Of a stretch of 64,000 bases of DNA, positions 27,701 to 38,775 are shown piece by piece. Each line of letters starts with the position of its first letter. Positions within the stretch are counted from its first letter, which is position 1. The notes under the pieces were generated by a model, which saw only the letters and a program-made list of their open reading frames with translations, did not search any database and was not told where the DNA came from. The position numbers and the translations under genes are program-made. This stretch comes from Euglena gracilis (Eukaryota > Euglenida > Euglenophyceae > Euglenales): positions 58,052,701-58,116,700 of the forward strand of contig CP154954.1 of the NCBI GenBank assembly GCA_039621445.1, given 5' to 3'.

Positions 27701-30700
27701 ATAAGAATGAGGTGTTATCTTCGTCTATTTACAGCTGGCACAGTTTTAGTAACAGTTTTAGTTCTAAATGGTTAGTATAATTATGAAATAATGTATATCT
27801 TTTATAATATTTTCTTTATATATTATATACGTTATATGTTACAATTATACATATAATAATTATGTATATTATAAGTAAGTAAGTATGAGTAAGTATTAGA
27901 GTCGCAGTTGACAATATGCACCAAACAAATTAACAAAAAAATTCAAAACCTGCAGCAAAACCTTGACAGTTCTCAAAATCCTGAAGAATAAATCAACCGT
28001 GGCTCATAAAAAAACCCAGTTACTCCTGCTAGCATCCTTTAGATTCAGTCAAACAACGGTCCCCCCAAAAAAAAACCAAGTCAGAACCTGGTGAGTCTTT
28101 TTCTGGTGAGAGGTTTTGAATCTTTCTTCAGCGACCCTGCCCCCCAAAAAATTATTTTCGCCCCAAAAGTACGGAACATTTTCCGGCACGTATCATGTTT
28201 GAATAGGCTTTTATTCATATTCTGCAAAAACTGTTTGGTCTCAAAATTCTAAAAAATATACCATAAATTTTCACCCCCCCCACTTATCCTTCTTCGTCTC
28301 CTTATATGTGGAATTTGCTCCAGCAATCCGGGGGACCTTGGTTTGGTGGGAAGAATAGAAATTGTTTGCTAATACTGCAGTTGGCAGTCATGCCATGCCC
28401 CCCCCCTCCCGATAGTGTCCCAGACCCGGCTCATGACAGGGTGGGTATGGGACAATATCGGGGGGACACTATTGGGGGGGGGGGTCTGTCTGGCTAATAG
28501 AGATGCGTGGACCGAGGCAAAGCGAGGCAGAAAGCAAAGTGGTGTGAGACCATACCATTTTTTACTGACCCCCAAGGAGGTCACTTCAACAATTCCCAAA
28601 ACCAGTCAGTAATCACTCTGAAAAAACCATTCAACCACCCACCCACCCCCATGGGGGGGTCGGCCAGTGACTAAGTGATTGTATGAATGGTACACTATGG
28701 GGGGGGGGGGCATGTCTCTTACCTCAAACTATGCATGATACCTTGCGGTTTTCAGCCAGTCAGAGCCCATCTGCATCCGTACTGTGATGCACTCCAGCCA
28801 ATCATTTCGATTTCGGGAATCGATACCAATGGTGAGTGTGGTCTGCTTGTACGAGATGCTGACCCGTGTGGCATTGAAAACAGAAAAGTCAGCACGACCC
28901 TCGTGGTACCGCATTCGAGTGCTACAGCCAAGCTGGTCGGCAAGCATCTGTGTTGCTGTCCTTTGTCAACAGGGTTTAACAAAGCACGTGGGGAGAAACA
29001 GACACCCAGGGTGCCTTGTGCTATGGTTTGCGCGCCTGAAAAAAAACTTGAAAATTCTCTTTAAAAAAAATGGCAAAAATTTCGAAATTCAAGCCTGGAA
29101 TGAAGTTGCAAAATCTCGGCAAAAAAAAGCCAAAAAAAAGTTTCTGGCATCGCTGGGACATTCTCAATTCACACAAATTCCAAAAAAAATACGGGTTCCG
29201 GAATTTTTTTGGATTTTTCCATTCGATCCGCAGATGGCCGTTGGATTTCCCTTGTGAAATAGCAACCTTAAAAAGTGAAAAATGCCTTGAAAACCCTGAA
29301 AAGAAGCGAAATGTTGCATGCGATGGAAAGGGGTGCCCCCACTTGCCACAGGGGGTCCTGACCAACCCCAACGGATTTCCATCATCATCCCTTCTACAGA
29401 GGTCAAATCTTCCAAGGCAAGGATGGCCAGAGGGAAGGCTGTTCACAAGTTTTATACCCGAAAGCTCTCAATCTCCTTGGGACGTCATTGGACAAGAATG
29501 TTTGTCCACTTTTAAACATTGGTGTGCAGGATTCTTTTCAAGGAACACCTTGGGTACCCCATGGGTGCTGTGAACAGTCACGGGGGAAGAGCATTTTCGA
29601 AACCCCAGAGTCGATTTTTGTGGGTTGTGTGCACACCCCCAGCGCCGAAGGCACCGGAGGATCCGAAAAATGTCCTTTTTTCAAGGGGAATTGCTCCTCC
29701 ACCAAAACCACTGTTCGCCGTCCACATTGACAAAAGCACCAAAAGTCATTACCTGAATGGCTACAGTTGTTCACAAAAAAAATTGTTGTGCAACAAAAAT
29801 TTTCCCATTTTAGGCCATTTTAGGCCATTTTAGGCCATTTTAGGGGCTGGGTCCCGCAGGGGTGTGCCTGTAGTAGGCAAGCAGGGGGTGTTTTTTTTTA
29901 CCACGTAAAAAATTTAAAATTTTTAGGTTTTAAAGGTGATTTAAAGGGTCACCCACTTGTTGAACCCTGCCTGTCCATCGTTGATGACCAACTGAATGTC
30001 ACAGGCAGCAATCTTCTTGATATTAAAAAATCAAAAGGACAGCAAACGATGATTGGAATGCTTGGAATGTCAGAAGGTGTCTGGACCGCATCTTATTGGA
30101 CAATGAAATGTCTGGTAATCCTCATCCTCAGTTTTTTTTTTTGAAAAAGTGAAGTTGAGGTCAGAAAGGAACTTCCAGAAAACTCTCTGTAAAAACAAGA
30201 ATGTACCCCCCCCCTTATTGTCCCACCGACCTCTCCCCGGGAGGCCCGACCGGACAATAGGGGGGGTGCAATAAGGGGGTACCAAATGAATTTCATTGGC
30301 CGGGCCAAAAAATCCCCCGTCGGCCGATAAGGGGGGGGGGGACAATAAGGGGGGGGTGCGACATGTGGCCTTAAAAGCACCAGAGAGCAAATGCACTTTG
30401 GCTGGAGTGGCAAGAGTGAACGATGCCCCAGGTGGGGGGGGAGAGACATTGGATTTTGAAAAGTGACTGACTGGTATTTTGAAAGTGGAAAGCGTTCCCC
30501 TGGAGGGAAGGGTTTGGACCAGTCTTGGGGGAATTGGCCAGTGATAAACGGTACAACAAGGTCGGTGACAAAGGAGAGAATGCTGAACAAGATGGGACCT
30601 TGATCCAGAGGGTCGATAATTGTCAAAAATGAGACCAAACCCAGTGAACTGCTCGGTGAAACCATGGAACGTCCCAGGCACCATTGGGCTTTGCACAAAC

Positions 30701-31475
30701 CACAACGCCAGCCCTTCACCAAACTCAGTCTTCTCCTGAACAGGAAATGTACCCCAGCTTCATTCAAATTAAATGCGAGCACACCTGGCCACTCATACGG
30801 AACTTTAAAAGTGCCGAAAACTCCTGCACCCCCAGCTGTCGGTCTGACCAGAAGGCACCACTTTTGTTTTGAGGCCATGGTATCCTCTGCACAGCATTGA
30901 AGAAAGAAATTCTTCGGGTTACAAAATACCTGCCAAAAAGAAGTTTGTGAACAACTCCCTCCTATTGCACAGGTTCAAATCCGATGAAACGTGTTTGTGG
31001 GAAAATCGCATCTAATGAACACCAGAAACAAAAAAACATTAACACACATTGGACTTGGGAGGTTCCTTGATATTTTTTTATTGACTGAGCACAACTGCAG
31101 AAAAAATACAACTGTCAGGATCCCAAGACTTCTTCCTTGTTCCTTTATGCAGTGTTTCAATACTTTTTCTGGCGATTTCTATGAATTTTGGTTGTCCATG
31201 AAAATCAGAAGTTTCATCAAATTCAAGGGGGGTTTCGGGACATTTTTTGGGTTGTTCACAGAAAGCGTCCACTGAGAGGACAACCATGCTTCTCGAGCAT
31301 GTGTCAACCTCACAAAATTCTGCAGCACCTTTGCATCCCCTGTGGTCGTCCAGTCCTTCACCTGCCTGTCACCCGATGCATCAACATTGTTGAAAGGTGC
31401 CTCAAAGCCGATAGATGCCACACAAATGTAGTTTTTGAAGAAGAGGCTCAATAAAACTGCATGAAGAAGGCACAT
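15739..31475 (-). CDS. L-type lectin cargo receptor (ERGIC-53/VIP36-like), about 13 exons
   Basis: Predicted ER-Golgi cargo receptor binding high-mannose glycoproteins. Exons: 31285-31475 (ATG 31475, signal peptide, then FEAPF and NFVRLTHA), 30785-30860 (GAFWSDRQLG...FRMSGQ), 30589-30735 (GEGLALWFVQSPMVPG, QFTGFGLIFDNY), 29953-30015 (DIQLVINDGQAGFNKW), 28742-28947 (LGC...TRVSISYKQTTLTIGID..NDWLECI), 27432-27495 (IGFTATTNGNRVDNHDVVSL, the 'SAxTGxxxDNHD' motif), then coiled-coil exons 20083-20199, 19469-19537, 19316-19348, 18204-18305 (or from 18289), 17782-17819 (38 bases) and 16092-16268, and the anchor/tail exon 15739-15838. Phases agree at most junctions; the 19.5/19.3 kb junction does not. 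The 20.1 kb exon seems to use a GC donor (CAG/gcaagc). The last exon gives a hydrophobic segment and a tail ending KLHQY, a KxHxx-type COPI retrieval signal. Total about 460 residues, near ERGIC-53 length. Family call is strong; carbohydrate specificity is not readable. Confidence 0.88.
18361..18634. mobile_element. MITE family A, copy 2 (in a lectin intron)
   Basis: Same ends and interior as 2,921-3,205 in reverse; GTAAACAA occurs on both sides as a probable target duplication. Related shorter elements with the CGGCGC-type hairpin lie near 8,580-8,780, 16,310-16,870 and 22,990-23,215. Confidence 0.75.
20555..20972. mobile_element. Fold-back element with AATAATACC ends
   Basis: Left TTAACCCC..CAAATAATACC and right GGTATTATTTG..GGGTTTA are inverted. 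A second inner inverted pair (AATAATACCCCCAGGTATTATT) sits at the left end. Confidence 0.55.
21300..22684. mobile_element. Element with long inverted arms (about 220-250 bases)
   Basis: Left arm 21,300-21,555 and right arm 22,461-22,684 are inverted copies: GACTAGAATGCGCATGTGCG at the outer left matches CGCACAGCGCATTCTAGTC at the outer right, and AGTTGTGTCTCGCACTCC matches GGAGTGCGAGACACAACT. The 0.9 kb loop shows no coding potential that I trust. Confidence 0.75.
24694..24892. mobile_element. MITE family B, copy 2
   Basis: About 200 bases; ends TAACCTGGCGGG and CCAGGTTATT..GTAAC; same internal landmarks as 13,060-13,276. It lies in the large lectin intron. Confidence 0.75.
27770..27905. repeat. 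AT-rich tract with GTAA repeats
   Basis: Almost pure A/T with many TATA steps, ending in AAGTAAGTAAGTATGAGTAAG. Lies in a lectin intron; no gene. Confidence 0.7.
28600..28690. repeat. Dispersed repeat D, copy 2
   Basis: Same 3' block as 10,611-10,700 (GTCGGCCAGTGACTAAGTGA followed by TTGTATGA), in a lectin intron. Confidence 0.6.
29805..29844. repeat. Four tandem copies of CCATTTTAGG
   Basis: Perfect 10-base unit repeated four times in the lectin intron between 29.95 and 28.95 kb. Confidence 0.9.
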
Positions 31476-32225
31476 GATGGAAAAAACCCTGCAGGGTAGA
31501 GAGAGACTGATTAATCTCAGAGAAAAAAGCAAGCAAGAAGAAGATACAAAAATGTAAATATTAAAAAAAAAACTCTAAAAAAAACTATGTCAAGAAACTG
31601 TGTTGAGGCCAAGAGTTAGGGGGAGCCTGGGGCAGGGACCTGGCGCCGAAGGCACTGCGGTCGCTCTGAGGCCCCCTAAAACATTGTCCCAAAACGCTCG
31701 AAATCGGCCCAAACACAGACTCAAAAAATTTCAGTCATTTCTGTTCTTCGGCGGCAGCTCATCAACCGCCAAATAAAGCCACCCTCCCCCTGGGAAGGCT
31801 TCTTTTTTAAGGTCCCTGGGGGCCCCCACCATGTGTAGCTTTTTTGTGTTTTAATAGAAAAAGAAACAACGTGCTTTTTGAAGGGAAAAAAAACAGCACA
31901 GATTTTCATTTCTCTCCTGATTCTGGCCTGGGGGCTGTGAGGTCTACCGTGGTCATCCCACAGTTGTCTCGATCACCCTCGGTCATGGGGGGGTGTGGGG
32001 GGAGTTGACCTACGCTGCAGTGATGGTCGATCCCCCCTCTATAACTGCGACCCCCCTTCCAAGTGCCAAAAAAAGGGGTGACCATGGCCGACTCCCCACC
32101 CCACAAGCCCGTAAAAAAATCACCACGAAACACTCGGCGGCCAACCCCCCCCCCCAATGACCCCTTGGAGGGTCCTGCCGATTCTTTGGGACGCCATTGA
32201 AGTTCCCCAGAAAAACTACCTTACA
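31476..32225. other. Region upstream of the lectin start codon
   Basis: Contains the degenerate double-hairpin copy (31,591-31,720), a C/G-rich block and A-rich DNA. No clear TATA box or other promoter element. The lectin promoter should lie here. Confidence 0.4.
31591..31720. mobile_element. Second copy of the double-hairpin element, partly deleted
   Basis: Shares GGCCAAGAGTTAGGGGGAGCC and CGAAATCGGCCCAAACAC with 37,595-37,779. The first hairpin has diverged and one arm of the second is missing. It lies just upstream of the lectin start codon. Confidence 0.65.
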
Positions 32226-32300
32226 CCCCCCCCAAGCCCAATGAACACGAAGGTGAGAATCTAGACAGTCCGAACTGGGGCGTTCATTGGGCATGGGGGG
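32226..32300. mobile_element. Palindromic element family C, copy 2
   Basis: AAGCCCAATGAACACGAAGG..AATCTAGACAGTCCGAAC..CGTTCATTGGGCAT, about 75 bases, matching the first half of the 4.6 kb copy. Confidence 0.6.
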
Positions 32301-32499
32301 AGGCAGGTGCCAGGTTTCGATATACATGCCTCAGCCCAGCCTCAGCAGGGCTTTTTTGAGGCTCAAAAATGGTCAAAATGATCATTCTTTGAGGCACTTT
32401 TTTGACCAAAAATTGCCAAAAATGATATTTTTGGCAAGTTTTCAGAAATTTTCATAAAAGTCCATGAGCCATCAACTTCAAAATGAGGAGTTTGAGAGG

Positions 32500-33239
32500 A
32501 AAAAGAGAAAAATTTCACACATCAAAATTTGACACTTAGCCATCAAAACAGTGAAGTTCACCAGTGAAATTCACCGGTCGAGGGCACCCTCCCCCCCCCC
32601 CCGTTAGTGTTCAACATGGACGCATCTCGGAATGGGTTGTCCCCCTCTGGGGACCCTGGGCGGGGGGTTGATGGTAGGCCGGGCTGTTGGGTCGGTCTGG
32701 TCCAATGGCGCGTTTTTCGCGAATTTTTTTTCTTATGTGCCTTCATTGGCTTTTCTCTGACCGAGGCTCCGGGATCCCCCCGAGCGGCGCGCCTGGCCCC
32801 CCTCGGACCTTGAGGGAAACGGAAGATTGACATCCCATGGGTTCAAAAAGTGCTTCCCCCTCGACCCCCCCCCCCACTGTGCCTGGCATGAAGGTTGGAT
32901 ATAGGATAGAAATCTAACAAAAAATACGTAAAATATCGCAAAATTTTGGGTACCTTACCAATTTCTCGCCAACCAAGGTTTTTGTCTGCTTGTGTGTGTC
33001 GAAGAATGGGTCAGGGTTGGGCAACCGACAAGCTAGCAAGCCCCGGGCAGGTGTGAGCAAGACAGTAGAGGGAGCCGCGCGCCCATTTCTGCTGTTGGAA
33101 GGGATCGCTCCCTGTGGACGCGCCCACATCCGGATAAAGAATGGAATGCAAGTCATGGTTCCTGCCCAACAGGGAGGGAACAAAAAAAGGGGCAAAAATG
33201 AAAAAAAGAAATTGTGAAAAAGCTCAGACGCCTGTGCTG
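32500..33239. other. Intergenic region left of the RT graveyard
   Basis: Holds a TTCACCGGT palindrome (32,541-32,575), a GC-rich block and a C-tract ending CACTGTGCCTGGCAT, resembling ends of the 40 kb MITE (CACTGTGCCTAGC). No gene seen. Confidence 0.4.
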
Positions 33240-33944
33240 GGCTGGCAAACCCCTGAAAGCTGTTGGCTGTGCTAGGCTTCAGTGTACACACCACCTCGAG
33301 CGTCATCACCCCGGGGAGGGGGGATGCCGGGTCAGCTGAGAGGCTGGATAAGGTAACACCCCCTCCCCGTCTCCCCGTTGACATCCCCGGGCTCAAGATG
33401 CACGGTAGGCTCATCCCTGCGACGGCGTGGATGGCGGCGGCCAGTGACCTGCCCGCCGGCGCTGTGTTTTTTGCCGCCTTGGTTTGCCGTCATGTCATCC
33501 AGCGTGAAGACGTCGTCGTCCCACCCGCGCCGGGGATGGACACGGGCTGCGAAGGAGTGTTTGCGCTTCGAGTAGGGGCCTCGTCATGTCAATGTCCATC
33601 AGTCCTTGCAGAGGTCTTTCAGGGGGGCCAGGCCCTGGGTTCGCCTCGATGTCTGCGCACGACAGCAAGCATGCTCCACGTGCTTGGCTACCGTGAATGC
33701 GCTCGTTATCACTTTCGCCCTTTCCAAGTCCCGGTGCGGTTTTTGGACAGGCGCCGGCGGCAAACCGCTATGGAGCATCCTAGCCGTGGGATTCCTCTTG
33801 GCAACAACCACAGTGCCTCCCACCGCTGCGGGGCCGCGGAGATGGCATCCACGTAGGACGCGAGGGACCTCCAACACCCGATGCAGACCCTCCTCAGCCG
33901 ACCACCGCCGGAAGCTGCACTCCCGTTGACCGGAGCGGGGGACT
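33240..33944. other. GC-rich stretch with degenerate ORFs
   Basis: GC-rich, open in several frames on both strands (for example RDLERAKVITSAFTVAKHVE on the minus strand). By composition it could be the C-terminal remnant of another RT copy, but I find no diagnostic motif. Confidence 0.3.
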
Positions 33945-34060
33945 TCACCGGTGAAATTCACCGATGGGTTAGGCAGAGGGGGGGAGGGGTGTCCAGGACC
34001 CCTCGGTGAAGTTTCAAACGGTGAACTTCACCATCAAAATGACCAAAGTCTACTGCCTGA
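33945..34060. repeat. GGTGAA palindrome repeat, copy 1
   Basis: Contains TTCACCGGTGAAATTCACCG, then GATGGGTTAGGCAGAGGGGG, then CGGTGAACTTCACC and ATGACCAAAGT. The same block recurs at 35,815-35,960; shorter palindromes of the same type lie at 32,541-32,575 and 35,566-35,650. Confidence 0.7.
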
Positions 34061-34108
34061 TCTGTCCGAGCGCTCTCGAGGAAAACGACCTAGACATGGA
34101 CACGGAGT

Positions 34109-34930
34109 TTGAAGTTCGGAGTCCCCTTGACATTGCCAGGCCCGGATCTGACCCCTTCATGGACCGAAATCTCTCTCGATCCTCAGGGGACAGTATCGAA
34201 CATCCCGAAGGAGGCGCTTCCAGCAGTCACCGACACGTACTCCACCCTTCTGCGGGCATTCAATGACAAGCCCACGTGGGAGACGCTGCATGCTCTTTGG
34301 GCATTCCCGAAGGCAGTGTTGGCCCCCCTTGGAAAGGGAGGACGCGGACATTGGGCATGTCTGGGTAGGGCCATTTGCGGGAGGGTCGAAGCATATTTGA
34401 AGCGGACAGTGGCGGACAGCTGGAAGGAATCCACCCGACGCCCGCAAATGAACCAAACCATACGCACAAGGGGGCAGGTACGCCGCGAAGAGGAAGTGCA
34501 GGAGGAGGGCTTCGTGCGCTGCCTTGAAAAGCTGGTCAGCAAGGGGGCCGTTGGTAAAGTCTTCCAAATCCTCTTGCCTGGTGGCGTCCAAGATGACAGA
34601 ACCCCCGTTGTACGTCAACGGTTGAAAGACTTGCACCCACCCGAAGAGCCCCCAGGCCGAGGACCCCCAAAGAAGCGGACGTGCATCCCGCCACCAGCTG
34701 ACGAGGACGAAGGGAGGGATCGATAGTCCTTGGTGCGCAAAGCCGTCTTCAGCTTTGGAAAGGAGTCTGCGGCCGGGCTTTCGGGGCTCAAGCCTGACCA
34801 CGTGAAGGACATGCTCAGCAGAGAGGCTGGGGGCCCTCACAACCTTCGTGTACCGGTGCATCAATGAGGGGTGGCCAGCCAGTGCTGCGGAGATTCTCAC
34901 CTCTGCCCGCCTCACAGCGCTTCGCAAGGT
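34109..34930 (+). pseudogene. Reverse transcriptase N-terminal fragment (plus strand)
   Basis: Pre-RT region typical of the family (ETLHALWAFPKAVLAP, EEEVQEEGFVRCLEKLVSKG, RQRLKDLHPPEEPPG), then VRKAVFSFGKESAAGLSGLK and, one frame over, FVYRCINEGWPASAAEILTS. The homology stops at about 34,940, where AT-rich sequence begins. No ATG at the start. Confidence 0.6.
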
Positions 34931-35814
34931 AAAACCCTCCAGTGCTGTAGACGATGCCGGAAACCAGGTTCCCGTCTTGTTGGTTGTGCCTGGACTGGAA
35001 AATATTTTTCAATTCAATTGAAAAATTTCATGAAAAATTTCAAAAATATGAAACCGCCTTCATATTTTGAAAAATATGAAGGCAGTGTTCCCAATTTAGG
35101 AAGGTGATCCTCATTCCTCGATCTTGAGCCATAAAGGGTATCCCATTGTCCACACATGCCTTTGGAAATGAATTTGGCAAACCACATGGGTGGGGGTTAC
35201 GAGGCTTGTGAAGTGCCTTCATGTGGGCCAATTGTCGGTTCAAAATCGTAATTTTGCTTCTAAACTGTTCATTAATTGAAAAATGGCATTGGATGTGACA
35301 AAAAATGTGGCAGTTTTTTACATCTTGGTACAAATCCACCAAACAACTACCCCAAATTGAAAAAAGGAAAATTTTCGCCACCTCAACCCATGAGTTCTGG
35401 CCTTTTTTGGCGAGACGGCAGCGACGTCCAACACACACACAAAAGTTCAATGAAAAGCTGAGATCTTAATGTGACAAATTGAAGCAACGTGGATTGCCCA
35501 CAATATGGGCATCATCTAGATACCACGCCTGTCATCCAGACAGCACGTAAATTTCGCTGTGGACCCCCCCGGTGAAGTTCACCGGTGAACATTCACCGGG
35601 GGGGAGGGGGGGTACTTTCGGCGGTGAAGTTCACCGGTGAACTTCACCGTTTTGATGGTTGGGGGTGAAATTTTCATGGGTAAAATTTTGCTCCTTTCCT
35701 CTCAAAATGGTCATTTTGAGGTTGATGCTTCATGGAATTTTATCAAAATTTCCGAAAACTTGCCCAAAAATGCCATTTTTTTGGCCATTTTTGGCCAAAA
35801 AAGTGCTCTCTTGG

Positions 35815-35960
35815 TGAACTTCACCGGTGAAGTTCACCGATGGGTTAGGCAGAGGGGGGGGAGGGGGTCCGGGACCCCCCGGTGAACTTTCAAACGGTGA
35901 ACTTCACCATAGGGGGGGGGAGGGGGGTCAAAATGACCAAAGTATACTGCCTGATCTCCA
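35815..35960. repeat. GGTGAA palindrome repeat, copy 2
   Basis: Direct repeat of 33,945-34,060 with a G-rich expansion. The pair brackets the RT fragment at 34.1-34.9 kb and may be transposon ends. Confidence 0.7.
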
Positions 35961-36200
35961 GTGTTCCGCGTAGCACGTTTCAAGCCATGTCACCATCTCT
36001 GGACAGCGATCACGCCGCATCAAGCAGTGTGTCCCTTCGGATTCGATAAAGGCATTGCAGAAGTCCACCTGCAAAACTCTCCAGTCGCGCGACTCGGCAT
36101 GGTGTAGTGTGGAGACCAAGTTCTGTACACCCATACCAATGAGTCCACTGACTCCACGTCGAACGCCGAACGCGTCAACGTGCCCGCCCGTCGCCACAAC
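35928..36200 (-). pseudogene. Reverse transcriptase palm fragment (minus strand)
   Basis: GVQNLVSTLHHAESRDW followed by RVLQVDFCNAF keeps the first catalytic Asp block of the same RT family. It is truncated on both sides and lies against a GGTGAA palindrome repeat at 35,815-35,960. Confidence 0.6.
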
Positions 36201-36429
36201 GTCTCAAGAACAAACCGAAGCCCGGGACACCGAATGCTGGCCCACAAGGCCGCCTAACCGCCCGCGCGCGGCTCCGCTGGAGCACCACCAGAACACCTCC
36301 TGGCCCCACAGCCACAGACATGATCTCCCCAGATCCCGGAACGGGCTGCCCGAAGAACGAAGGAAGTGTTTCGGGCGTAGCATCTGTGCCACTTGGCGGA
36401 AGAAGGCCAGCGCGATCAGCTGATAGCCT

Positions 36430-38775
36430 TCGGCCTTCGTGTGCAACGCACGTCACCCTGCTCCCATGCGGCGGTCCGTTTCACCATTCTGGCCAGTAGT
36501 TTAGCACTTTCCGGTCCCAGCCCTCCCCACGTGCCCATTGCCACAGTGGCGAACGACCAACCGCCGTTGCGACATGGGACGTCGTACTTAGCATGTTTCG
36601 CTTGCTCACGGCGCTGAAGGAAGGTTCTCCAGTGTTCCCGGATCCCGCTTCTCTCCGCAGCCTGTCACCCGTGCGCAACGGTCAGATCGACGGCTGTGGG
36701 CTTGCCATCTTGCCAGGTGGCGAGCAACAGATCGGCTGGACGGAGCGAGGTGTCCCGTTGATTGGGCACCTGCACTTCGCGCTGTACACTTTGGCTGTTT
36801 GCGGACAGGAGGTTAAAAAGAGCGTCCTGGACGGCATTGTGCCTGTTGGCGAAGTTGTTCCGGATTCAGCAAATCTCGTGGTCACCATAAATATCCGTGA
36901 CATTCTGGCAGCCTGCACATGTCCCGTTGGCTTCAGGGGGAGGCCCAGCCACCAGCTCAGTCCTAGGCGGTAGTCGGCTGCGTTAATTGTGGTGTGTAGA
37001 GCCTCGTGGGGTGTGACGACCATCCACCCGTGACAGATGCAATGCACCTGCTCCATCAGCCTGGCTTGGTCTCTTGGAGGGATCCGGCTCAGCAGACCGT
37101 CCACCATGGTCCGGGACAGCTGGGTCTGCCACCATCGTTGCGAGGTGTCATTACCCGAGGCTGAGGCGAAGGACGCGGTGGTTAAGAGCCGTTGGCTTTC
37201 GGGGTGCTGGGGCCCAAAGTGGAACAGAGGTCGTTGGCGGGTTGCTGACAGACGCGTTCGGACGGGGCAGTGACGTATGCGGGGCAGGCAACCGTCTTGT
37301 GCCCGTGGGTGTAGTAGTGGCATAGAGCCGCTGTACAAGCCGCACCCTGACAGGCGGCGGGGATGCCAAGACCGCATCCTCCATTGGAGAGGGGGAGGGC
37401 CGCCTGCTGTCGTTGGTCCATGTTCAGTGCTCGGCCGAGGATGTCTTTAAAGGCGCCGAAGATGGTTTCTCCGCACCGAGCTACTTCCCCTTGGGCCTCA
37501 TAGCAGTGTGAAGCGCGTAGGAGGTGGTTCACCTTGCAACCATGCAGGCAGGACTGGAGCAGGTGGTGCGCAAGCTGTGGATCGGATACTGTGTCAAGAA
37601 CTGTGTTTGGGCCAAGAGTTAGGGGGAGCCCAGGGGCGGGGACCGCGGCGCCGAAGGCGCCGTGGTCGCCCCTGGGCCCCCCTAAAACCTTGGCCCAAAA
37701 CACTGTTCTTGTTTGAAACCGTGTTTTGGGCGAAGATTTAAGACTTTTAAAGTCTCGAAATCGGCCCAAACACGGTTTCAGAGGTGACCAGGTCAGTGGC
37801 TTTCTCAATTCGGCCTGTGGCTTCCGCCCAGGCAGCCGCCGTGTGGCCCGTGGTGGTTGGGAAGTCGACTGGGCAGCCGAGGACAGTGATGCCAGAGTCC
37901 TCGGTCCAGGGTACTAACTGGAGGTGCTCTCGCCCTGGAATGCGGGCTGCGGCAGGACCCCAGGCCACGCATTTGGCCAAATTCAGTTGCACCCCGGTGC
38001 GTTCGCCCTCCACGCGTAGAAAGTCCAGGCACTTCTGCAACATCACGGGTTCACCGATCAGCAACCCGTCTTCGAGATACCAGGAAGACCACAGCAGTTC
38101 CGCTTGTTGTGCAATTGTTTCGACTATGGTTTGGAGACCCACTGCAAAGCCAATCGGGCCCAATGGGCAGCCCTGGTGCGTGCCCCTGGTGGATGAGAGA
38201 ACCTGTCTGTCGCTGAACAAGTGCGCCGGTTGCCCGTACGCAAACCTCAGGTAGTTGAACAGCGCGGGTGTGCGCGTTTGCGCTTCTTGGAGCAACACTG
38301 TGCGGTCAAGGGTATTGAAGGCATTCTTCAAATTGTAGGACCGGGGGTCTAGCTTCCTGACCAGATTCTGGGCCGTGATGGCGACGGATTCAACAGCGTT
38401 GGAGACTCCCACCCCAACTTGAAGCGGGCCCAGCCGGGCAACCTGATCCTTGGCGGCACCGGTGTGAAGGTGCGCCTTCCCCACCAGGCGGCGGAGGGTT
38501 TCACCAACTGTGATCGGCCTGACCCCGTCATCCTTTTTACGTAGGGGGTCAGGTTAGCAGAGCACGAACTGGGGGCGTGTTCCGAAGGCAGATGGCCCTC
38601 CACCCATGCTGTGGCCAGCAGGCCCAGTGCTGTCAGAAGGCGTGCGCCGTGACCAGGGCGGCGGACAGCGTCTTGCAAGTGACAGGGGCGCAGACCGGAG
38701 GGGCCGGGGGATGACGTGTGTGGGAAGCGCAGGATAGCCTCGCGCAGGAGCTCCTCCCAACGAATGCGTTGACCG
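36430..38775 (-). pseudogene. Non-LTR reverse transcriptase, nearly full-length but broken (minus strand)
   Basis: N-terminal motif EAILRFPHTSSPGPSGLRP near 38,720, then RPITVGETLRRLVGKAHL, GVSNAVESVAITAQNLVRK, a palm with NLKNAFNTLDR and QGCPLGPIGFAVGLQ, and WYLEDGLLIG where an active copy would have Y-x-D-D. The first catalytic Asp is also lost (YNLKNAF). The thumb (VSDPQLAHHLLQSC, KVNHLLRASH) resumes after a double-hairpin insertion at 37,595-37,779. The C-terminal end has a CxxC/RHN block (NNFANRHNAVQDALFN, RPADLLLATWQDGKPTAVDL). Frameshifts throughout. Dead copy of a lineage with LNLxKCxxWGP-type RTs. Confidence 0.75.
37595..37779. mobile_element. Double-hairpin element inserted in the RT pseudogene
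   Basis: Two consecutive fold-backs. 37,595-37,711 has arms CAAGAACTGTGTTTGGGCC.. and its complement around GGCGCC-GAA-GGCGCC. 37,715-37,779 has arms GAAACCGTGTTTTGGGC / GCCCAAACACGGTTTC. A related copy lies at 31,591-31,720. Confidence 0.75.

Noticed and set aside
30969-30980. GGTTCAAATCC, resembling a tRNA B box
   Set aside because: No A box at the right distance and no cloverleaf can be drawn around it.
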